This document shows, piece by piece, positions 12,090 through 17,659 of a stretch of DNA of 17,659 bases (the stretch's first letter is position 1; every line of letters begins with the position of its first letter). The notes under the pieces were generated by a model, which searched no databases, was not told the origin of the DNA, and saw only the letters and a program-made list of their open reading frames with translations. The DNA comes from CAZLAP01 sp964557715 (lineage in GTDB: Bacteria; Patescibacteriota; Minisyncoccia; Minisyncoccales; RBG-13-42-11), in assembly GCA_964557715.1 (NCBI GenBank), contig CAZLAP010000029.1, positions 1 to 17,659 on the forward strand, read 5' to 3'. The position numbers and the translations under genes are program-made.

Positions 12090-13646
12090 ATGGACGCAAC
12101 AAATAAAAAAACATTGCTTTTCTTGCTGCTGATTTTAACTGCTGCCTGCTTTTTCAGATTATGGCAATTGGATTCCATTCCGCCAAGCCTTTGGCCAGAT
12201 GAAGCAATTAACGCCAATACCGCTTTTGAAATTAAAGATACGGGAAGTTTTAAGGTTTTTTACCCTGATAACCACGGCCGGGAAGGCTTATTTTTCCTGC
12301 TTATATCATTTGCTTTTTCAATTTTCGGAATAAGCATTTGGTCTTTTAAATTGACTTCAGCCGTGGCTGGAATTATCACGGTTTTCGGACAGTACCTTTT
12401 CTCTTTGGAATTTTTCCGGTTGGCAAAATGGAAAGAAAAATCAGCCAAAATCACAGCTCTTGTTTCTTCGTTTTTTTTAGCAATATCATTTTGGCACATC
12501 AATTTCAGCAGAATAGGCTTTCGGGCAATTCTTGCTCCGCTCGTTCTGGTTTTTTCATTTTATTTTTTCTTTCGCGGCCTGCGCACAAAAAAAATATGGA
12601 ATTTTCTTTTTTCCGGATTGTTCTTCGGCATAGGCTTTCATACCTATATCAGTTTCCGGCTGGCAGTCTTTCTGCTTGGATTTGCCCTGTTCTTTTGGTT
12701 TTTTATCTCTATTAAAGAAAATTGGAAGAAAAAGTATTTTCTTTCCGTCTCTCTTCTTCTTGTCGCAACTTTCATCGTTGCCCTTCCTATTGGAATTTAT
12801 TTTCTTGAAAATCCGGAACATTTTGTTTCCCGGGCTCTGGGAGTTTCTATTTTTGACCAAGAAAGTCCGGTAAAAGAATTTTTCAAAAGCCTGGCAAAAC
12901 ATCTGGCAATGTTTAACTTCAGCGGAGACCTTAACTGGCGTCATAATTTCAGCGCAATGCCTCAGTTATTTTTTAGCGCTGGAATTCTTTTTATTGTTGG
13001 CATTATCCACTCTCTTGCCAGGCTTTTGCGGGGCAAAAGTAAAAACAGAGGATGTTACGCTTTTCTCTTCGTCTGGCTTTTTGCCCTTCTCCTTCCGTCC
13101 GCCCTTACAACCGAAGGAATTCCTCACGCCCTTAGAACCATTTGCCTTATACCCGTTGCTTACCTTTTTGCCGGACTCGGAGCATATCTTATTTATAAAT
13201 GGCTGGCGTCATTGTGGGAAAGAAAAAAATGGAACATATTTATTCTGCGTCTGGCAATAATAATATTTTTCATAGCCAGCGTGTTTTCAACATTTGTCTT
13301 TTATTTCATCGCTTGGGCAAATCATCCGGCTCTTGAAGAAGCTTTCACCAAGCGCTTTGCAGACGTTGGCTATGAATTAAACGCTTTACCCGAAGAAACG
13401 CGCAAATTTGTTATAAAAAGCGAAGGCGATCTGCCAATAGAAATTCCTAAATTTATCCAACGAACCCAAAACAGGCAGGAAGCAATATATCTTAATCCTG
13501 AACAAATTGCTGAAACCGGCTTTTCCCCGGGAGATTTTATCTTCACGATGAACAAAGAAGTTTATTTTCTTGACTCTATCCGGGAACGCTTCCCAACGGG
13601 AATACTTTATGAAAAAGAGTTAATTTGGATATACGAAATTCAATGA
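12090..13646 (+). CDS. GT-C membrane glycosyltransferase (GT39/ArnT-like), first of pair
   Basis: An integral membrane protein of 518 residues with about ten or more hydrophobic helices. The first helix (8-24) is followed by an outside loop with PPSLWPDEAINA, where D37-E38 match the catalytic acidic pair of GT-C enzymes. GREGLFF (63-69) lies in the same loop, and PHALRT occurs in a later loop. The last 110 residues form a soluble C-terminal domain. Enzymes of this type transfer a sugar from a polyprenyl-phosphate donor to a protein, lipid or glycan outside the cytoplasm; donor and acceptor cannot be read from the sequence. It is divergent from hrcA and overlaps the next gene by four bases (ATGA), so the two are coupled. 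Confidence 0.8.
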   Translation: MDATNKKTLLFLLLILTAACFFRLWQLDSIPPSLWPDEAINANTAFEIKDTGSFKVFYPDNHGREGLFFLLISFAFSIFGISIWSFKLTSAVAGIITVFGQYLFSLEFFRLAKWKEKSAKITALVSSFFLAISFWHINFSRIGFRAILAPLVLVFSFYFFFRGLRTKKIWNFLFSGLFFGIGFHTYISFRLAVFLLGFALFFWFFISIKENWKKKYFLSVSLLLVATFIVALPIGIYFLENPEHFVSRALGVSIFDQESPVKEFFKSLAKHLAMFNFSGDLNWRHNFSAMPQLFFSAGILFIVGIIHSLARLLRGKSKNRGCYAFLFVWLFALLLPSALTTEGIPHALRTICLIPVAYLFAGLGAYLIYKWLASLWERKKWNIFILRLAIIIFFIASVFSTFVFYFIAWANHPALEEAFTKRFADVGYELNALPEETRKFVIKSEGDLPIEIPKFIQRTQNRQEAIYLNPEQIAETGFSPGDFIFTMNKEVYFLDSIRERFPTGILYEKELIWIYEIQ

Positions 13647-15409
13647 ATCTTTCCAATAAAACAGCGAATATCATCGCTATTATACTGCTGGGAGGAATAA
13701 TGTTTAGCGCGGCTGTTTTCAGCATGAAAGAAGATTCTCTTACTTTTGACGAACTTGCCCATATTCCGGCAGGCTATTCTTATCTGGCTAAGCAGGATTA
13801 CCGGATAAATCCAGAACACCCTCCTCTTATTAAAGACATTCCGGCTTTGCCTTTGCTTTTTCTTAATCTTAACTTTCCGGACCATAGTCCGAATTGGACG
13901 CAGGAAGAATCCGCGCCTGCCTGGTGGGTTCAGTTTGATTTGGGAAAAGAATTTCTTTATGATTCTGGCAATAATCCTAAAGAAATTATTTTTTGGTCGC
14001 GTTTCGCCATGATAGCATTGCTGCTGCTTCTCGGCTGGCTCATTTTTTATTGGACAAAAAAAACCGCTGGCAACGCCTGCGCAATCGGCGCGCTCCTGCT
14101 TTTTTCTTTTTCTCCGACATTTCTTGCCCACGGCAGACTGGTTAATACGGACGTTGGAGCTGCTTTCGGAGCGCTGCTGGCAATCGTTTTCTGGCTTAAA
14201 TTCCTGCAAAATCCGTCCTGGAAAAAAGTCATTTTAGCTGGCCTTGCTTTCGGAATTGCTATGCTTTTTAAGTTTTCGCTCATCTTGCTTATTCCTTTTT
14301 TCGTTCTTATTACTGTTCTTTACTCTGCCTTATTTTCTTTATCTCTTATCCCCTATCTCAAAAAATCTCTTATTGCCGGAATCATAGGATTTGTCCTTGT
14401 TATCTGGCCGGTTTACCAGTTTCATGTTCTGAACTATCCCGCAGAGCAGCAGCTTAGAGACACCATTGCCGATATTTCTTCTCATCCGGTAACCATTGCC
14501 AAAGACGCCACAATTTGGATGACAAAACAAGAACTTCTTCAAGCTCCTGCCCAATATTTCCGAGGGCTTCTTATGGCTTCTCAAAGAACTGTCTGGGGAA
14601 ATAATACTTATTATCGCGGCGAAATATCAACAAGCAGCTGGTGGCACTATTTTCCAATGCTTTATCTTTTAAAAGTGCCTCTTGCTTTTCATGTCTTTAC
14701 TCTTTTCGCTCTGGCTGCTCTTTTCTTTTTTCTTTGGAAAACGTGTAAACTGAAAGAAAAGTTTTTTAGCGCAATTCGCAAAAACTTTTGGGCAACAGCT
14801 TTTCTTCTATGGATTGCCGTTTACTGGGCTGCGGCAATTATCGGCAATTTAAATATCGGCGTGCGCCATTTGCTGCCAATTTTTCCTTTTGCTTATATTC
14901 TTGCAATTTTCGGAATTTACCACCTGCTAAAATCTATTAAGGCCAAAAAACTGCAAAGAGCTTTGAATGTTTTTTTCTTTCTTCTGTTCGCCTGGTATAT
15001 TGGCTCCTCTTTTTCAGCTTTCCCGCATTATCTTTCTTACTATAATAAGCTCGGCGGAGGAATTGAAAACGGATACAAAATAGCGGTTGACTCCAATTAT
15101 GACTGGGGTCAGGATTTTTATCGCCTTTTAGACTTTGTTGAAAAAGAAAAAATAGAAAAAATACGTCTTGATTATTTCGGCGGAGAAAACGAAGAATATT
15201 GGCTGGGAGAAAAATATATCAAGCTTAACCCTAAAGAAATAAAAAAACCGCCAAAAGGGTGGCTGGCAGTGTCTTTAAACCAGTTTATGGGAGGAATAGC
15301 CAAACCTGCAAAAGATTTTGACCAAGAAACCGGATATTACGACTGGCTGAAAGAATACGCTCCTAAAGCTAGAGCCGGCCATTCCATTCTTATTTACTAT
15401 ATTGATTAA
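13643..15409 (+). CDS. GT-C membrane glycosyltransferase (PMT_2-like), second of pair
   Basis: A 588-residue polytopic membrane protein. I chose the ATG at 13643 because it overlaps the stop of the previous gene as ATGA; an in-frame TTG 18 bases upstream is less likely. The first outside loop has FDELAH (D36-E37) and DYRINPEHPPLIKD (52-65), the typical catalytic loop of the PMT_2/GT39 type. Later motifs are AHGRLVNTD (162-170), NIGVRHLLPIFPF (404-416) and DSNYDWGQDFYRLLDF (483-498) at the start of a soluble C-terminal part. It likely transfers a sugar from a polyprenyl-phosphate carrier on the outer face of the membrane. Its stop overlaps the stop of convergent ftsQ. Confidence 0.82.
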   Translation: MNLSNKTANIIAIILLGGIMFSAAVFSMKEDSLTFDELAHIPAGYSYLAKQDYRINPEHPPLIKDIPALPLLFLNLNFPDHSPNWTQEESAPAWWVQFDLGKEFLYDSGNNPKEIIFWSRFAMIALLLLLGWLIFYWTKKTAGNACAIGALLLFSFSPTFLAHGRLVNTDVGAAFGALLAIVFWLKFLQNPSWKKVILAGLAFGIAMLFKFSLILLIPFFVLITVLYSALFSLSLIPYLKKSLIAGIIGFVLVIWPVYQFHVLNYPAEQQLRDTIADISSHPVTIAKDATIWMTKQELLQAPAQYFRGLLMASQRTVWGNNTYYRGEISTSSWWHYFPMLYLLKVPLAFHVFTLFALAALFFFLWKTCKLKEKFFSAIRKNFWATAFLLWIAVYWAAAIIGNLNIGVRHLLPIFPFAYILAIFGIYHLLKSIKAKKLQRALNVFFFLLFAWYIGSSFSAFPHYLSYYNKLGGGIENGYKIAVDSNYDWGQDFYRLLDFVEKEKIEKIRLDYFGGENEEYWLGEKYIKLNPKEIKKPPKGWLAVSLNQFMGGIAKPAKDFDQETGYYDWLKEYAPKARAGHSILIYYID

Positions 15410-16218
15410 TCCCGGTATTTGGGATTGGCAAAATTGCCGAATCTTAATTCAATATATTCAAGACTGCTTCTTTTTTCTTCGGGAATTTTTTCTTTCAAAA
15501 GCGCTTTTAATTTTGTCAGCTGCCATTTTACATCCTCATGGAGACTAAAATAAACTTCCCATTTTTGTTCGGTCAAAACCGTTAGTCTTCCATCGGGAAA
15601 AATTGTAAATTCCTTAATTACGATATTTAAATTTTTTTCAAAACAATAATTTATTTCTAAAATTCCGGCTAAATCTTTTTTTTCAATAACTTTTTCCCCT
15701 AAATTTATCTCGCTGTCAAAAGACGGTTTTTTTATTACCGGACGGAAAAAAAATTCTTCCTTATAGGCAACTCCTTCTTTGTCCACGGCAAAACATTTTT
15801 CTTCTTGATTTTCTGAATTCGCCTGGCAGAAAACAGCTGAAATTTTTCTTTTTGAAACCAAAACATCAAGCCCGTCCGGAAATTTACGGCTAATTTTAAC
15901 TTGGGCTATTTGAGGAAATTTTTTTAAAATATCGCTTTTAACTTCATTTAAATTCATTAAAAAAATGCTTTTGCTGGGGAAAAAAAAGATATTGCTTTCC
16001 AATTTTTCATAAATTAAATAATTTAACTCGTCTTCCGGAACTTCTTCAAAACCGGAAAAAAGGTTGATATGTTTTATCTGGAAAAAATCAGCTAGGAATA
16101 AAAAATAAAATAATGATGAAAGAAAAATAAAAAATAAGAGCCACAGCCAAAAAAAACGATTGCGATAAATCGGTTTTCTTTTTTTATATTTATGAGGTTT
16201 TCTGTATTGTTTTGCCAT
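15406..16218 (-). CDS. ftsQ: FtsQ-type cell division protein
   Basis: A bitopic membrane protein of the FtsQ/DivIB family, which links early and late divisome proteins and holds the FtsL/FtsB pair. A very basic cytoplasmic N-terminus (1-21) is followed by one transmembrane helix (22-44). A POTRA domain follows (about 47-125, starting FFQIKHINLFSG and ending FPDGLDVLVSKRKISAVF), then a beta domain ending in SSLEYIELRFGN (253-264), a frequent FtsQ C-terminal signature. Length of 270 residues fits. The sequence is divergent, as usual for the family. The usual neighbours murC, ddl and ftsA are absent here. The stop codon overlaps that of the convergent glycosyltransferase. The start has no Shine-Dalgarno. 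Confidence 0.8.
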   Translation of the reverse strand: MAKQYRKPHKYKKRKPIYRNRFFWLWLLFFIFLSSLFYFLFLADFFQIKHINLFSGFEEVPEDELNYLIYEKLESNIFFFPSKSIFLMNLNEVKSDILKKFPQIAQVKISRKFPDGLDVLVSKRKISAVFCQANSENQEEKCFAVDKEGVAYKEEFFFRPVIKKPSFDSEINLGEKVIEKKDLAGILEINYCFEKNLNIVIKEFTIFPDGRLTVLTEQKWEVYFSLHEDVKWQLTKLKALLKEKIPEEKRSSLEYIELRFGNFANPKYRD

Positions 16219-16320
16219 TTTTAGTGCAAACCGCGCTTTATTTTTTTTATTTTTTTAAAAAACGAGTTTTTATAAAATTAAAGATGAAGATAAGCTTCGC
16301 AGAAGGTAAATTTCATCGCC
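16219..16320 (-). promoter_or_regulatory. AT-rich gap before ftsQ; possible promoter, no clear signal
   Basis: This 102-base gap separates the FemAB gene from ftsQ. On the minus strand it holds a TATAAA-like box near 16275-16270 and long A and T runs. There is a weak AAAAA-CTCG-TTTTT hairpin, but no consensus -35, Shine-Dalgarno or strong terminator. A separate ftsQ promoter is likely but cannot be placed firmly. Confidence 0.25.
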
Positions 16321-17355
16321 TTAAAGACCTCTTTTAATTCTTCTAATTTTTTCAAAAGCATAAACCAGCCAGTATTTCCAAGACAAAGGAAAATCCTGGG
16401 TTTTCACATATTCGCAGGCTTTGCCGCCAAAACCCATTTTAAAGAAAGTCGGGCCTGCCCAGGGATGTCTGGAATATTTTCGCGGATCAACATAACCCCA
16501 AAAATCATAAAAACTGCATTTTCTCAATTTGGCTTCTTTTATCGCTTCCCACTGCAAAAGATAAGCTATGGGAAGTTTATGGTATCTTGGATCTAAAGCC
16601 GCCTGATGATAAAAGCCGATATTTTGCCAGAAAACAACCAAAGCTGAAGCAATGGCTCTTCCCCGATACTTTCCTAAAAACAGCAATGCCTGATCATTTT
16701 TGGCAAAAGTTTCAAATTCATTTTTACTGAATTCAAAAGAAAAAGGAACGAATCTTTGGCTTCCGGCAACCTTCTGACTGAGACCGGCGAAAAGCTTTAC
16801 ATCTTCTTTTTTGTTGCTCTTAATGATTTCTATATTGCTATTCTTGTCTGCCTGCCTGATAAGATAACGAGTGGTTTTTCTCATATTTTTCATTAATTCT
16901 TCTTCGGAAAGCCTAATGTCCAATTTCCAGGTAGCTTCATAAGCGTTGGCGTGCATGGGTGATTCCTTAAAATCAAAATTTTTAAAAATTATTTCATTTT
17001 CTTCGTTCCGTTCCCATAGCGGCGATATCCTGACAAAAGAACAATTTTCCTGTTTGCTTATTTTTTTTATTTCTTCCAGCAATGCTTTCAATATTTGTTC
17101 TTTTTGTTTTTTAATCCGGGTTTTTATATTGGGTCCGTGTTGTATTAATAAAAATTTTCCTCTTTTGGCCTTGATTTTAAGAATTAAAACAGTTGAAAGC
17201 AATTCTTGATTGCTATATAATCCCAAGCGCCAAATTTTATTTCCCATCGCTTTCTGAAAATCTCCCCAATTCCAAGATTGCAGAAAAGTTTTCTCTTGAC
17301 ATTGCGCAAGAAAATTTTCCCAGACCTCTTTATTTTTAATTTCCTCTATATCCAT
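16321..17355 (-). CDS. FemAB-family aminoacyltransferase (peptidoglycan bridge formation)
   Basis: FemX/FemA/FemB enzymes use aminoacyl-tRNA to add amino acids to the peptide side chain of lipid-linked peptidoglycan precursors at the inner face of the membrane. The protein has two GNAT-like halves. The first (about 10-145) includes FLQSWNWGDFQKAMG (24-38). The second includes MRKTTRYLIRQADK (158-171), YHQAALDPRYHKLPIAYLLQWEAIKEA (249-275) and YDFWGYVDP with HPWAGPTFFKMGFGG (283-311), which are hallmarks of the family. At 344 residues it is shorter than staphylococcal FemA, and no long coiled-coil arm is obvious. It starts 14 bases after the pyrK-like gene. The number and kind of amino acids added cannot be inferred. 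Confidence 0.87.
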   Translation of the reverse strand: MDIEEIKNKEVWENFLAQCQEKTFLQSWNWGDFQKAMGNKIWRLGLYSNQELLSTVLILKIKAKRGKFLLIQHGPNIKTRIKKQKEQILKALLEEIKKISKQENCSFVRISPLWERNEENEIIFKNFDFKESPMHANAYEATWKLDIRLSEEELMKNMRKTTRYLIRQADKNSNIEIIKSNKKEDVKLFAGLSQKVAGSQRFVPFSFEFSKNEFETFAKNDQALLFLGKYRGRAIASALVVFWQNIGFYHQAALDPRYHKLPIAYLLQWEAIKEAKLRKCSFYDFWGYVDPRKYSRHPWAGPTFFKMGFGGKACEYVKTQDFPLSWKYWLVYAFEKIRRIKRGL

Positions 17356-17369
17356 GCTTAATCTAATCT

Positions 17370-17659
17370 TTAAAGTTGTGAGTTAAAAAAAGTTCCGTCA
17401 ACGCAACTTCTATGACCACCTGAAGTTGCGCAGCTTCCGCATAAACCTATCCCGCATTTTGTCAGTAATTCTACCGAAGAATATATCTTATCTGGAGTCA
17501 GGTATTTAATTTCCTTCTGAACAACGGCTTTTATCATTTGTTCAGGACCGCAGTTTAAACAGTAATCTGGCCGAACCTCTTCCATAATCTCATCTAATGT
17601 ATCTGTTACAAGCCCTTTGTGGCCCAATTCTCCGCTGTCAGTACATAAAAAAATATTTC
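17370..17659 (-). CDS. pyrK: PyrK-like dihydroorotate dehydrogenase electron-transfer subunit (N-terminal part outside window)
   Basis: Only the C-terminal part lies in the window; the frame is open to the edge. The visible sequence starts around IFLCTDSGELGHKGLVTDTL, matching the end of a ferredoxin-reductase-type NAD-binding domain. Next come CLNCGPEQMIKAV and a [2Fe-2S] motif CGIGLCGSC, eight residues, then C in CVDGTFF. The four cysteines sit at about 17456-17454, 17441-17439, 17432-17430 and 17405-17403. PyrK passes electrons from dihydroorotate dehydrogenase (PyrD type 1B) to NAD+ in pyrimidine synthesis. A related iron-sulfur flavoprotein subunit such as a SudB-like protein remains possible, since pyrD is not visible. 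It is upstream of the FemAB gene by 14 bases, probably on the same transcript. Confidence 0.75.
   Translation of the reverse strand, partial: NIFLCTDSGELGHKGLVTDTLDEIMEEVRPDYCLNCGPEQMIKAVVQKEIKYLTPDKIYSSVELLTKCGIGLCGSCATSGGHRSCVDGTFFNSQL

Noticed and set aside
13625..13627. TTG at 13625 as start of the second glycosyltransferase
   Set aside because: The ATG at 13643 forms an ATGA overlap with the preceding stop, the same junction type seen in the uppS operon.
13640..14209. Long minus-strand open frame (189 codons) opposite the second glycosyltransferase
   Set aside because: Its product is a Lys/Arg/Gln-rich mix without a domain pattern, as expected of the antisense of a hydrophobic protein; the plus-strand gene has clear family motifs.
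16284..16337. Plus-strand 17-codon frame starting MKISFAEGKF in the gap before ftsQ
   Set aside because: Too short, overlaps the FemAB 3' end in antisense, and has no Shine-Dalgarno; nothing supports translation.

Overview
The window looks like chromosomal DNA of a Candidate Phyla Radiation (Patescibacteria) bacterium, most likely of the Parcubacteria side. This is inferred from family resemblance, since there is no rRNA here. The signs are: AT-rich, tightly packed genes with short or overlapping junctions; almost no Shine-Dalgarno sequences; a short HrcA; a single Xer-type recombinase; a UppS of the 'SWDNLTKRP / SAGFMMWD' type; and a CTP synthase with unusual motifs. FtsQ, a FemAB-family peptidoglycan transferase, UppS and a CIRCE-controlled hrcA operon indicate a peptidoglycan-walled cell.

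Layout. 1-695 (+): 3' part of a tyrosine recombinase, cut by the window edge. 696-955: a 260-base gap with terminator hairpins, a perfect 23-bp tandem repeat carrying TTGACA boxes, a promoter, and a two-hairpin segment ending in a terminator, which may be a small RNA. 956-2756 (-): three translationally coupled genes: a 55-aa membrane protein, a geranylgeranyl-reductase-like flavoprotein and UppS. 2766-3047 (+): ribosomal protein L27, starting only 9 bases from the divergent small gene. 3078-6399 (-): S41 protease, L9 and CTP synthase in one probable operon. 6492-7463 (-): a secreted CsgG-domain protein with its own promoter, strong Shine-Dalgarno, leader hairpin and terminator, and a much higher GC content than its neighbours. 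7609-7679 (-): tRNA-Lys(UUU). 7700-11987 (-): hrcA-grpE-dnaK-dnaJ behind a CIRCE operator. 12090-15409 (+): two overlapping GT-C membrane glycosyltransferases. 15406-17659 (-): FtsQ, a FemAB-family enzyme and the 3' end of a PyrK-like iron-sulfur protein, cut by the window edge.

How the genes fit together. UppS makes the polyprenyl carrier lipid, and the coupled flavoprotein could saturate part of it. The two GT-C enzymes belong to a superfamily that normally uses polyprenyl-phosphate sugars, while FemAB and FtsQ act on the peptidoglycan wall and at the division site. PyrG and PyrK are both pyrimidine-synthesis proteins. The chaperone operon is a standard heat-shock unit. Most of the window is conserved housekeeping. 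The less ordinary parts are the UppS/reductase operon, the possible small RNA at 842-957, the foreign-looking CsgG gene and the repeated leaderless-type starts. No clearly new defence or mobile system is visible.
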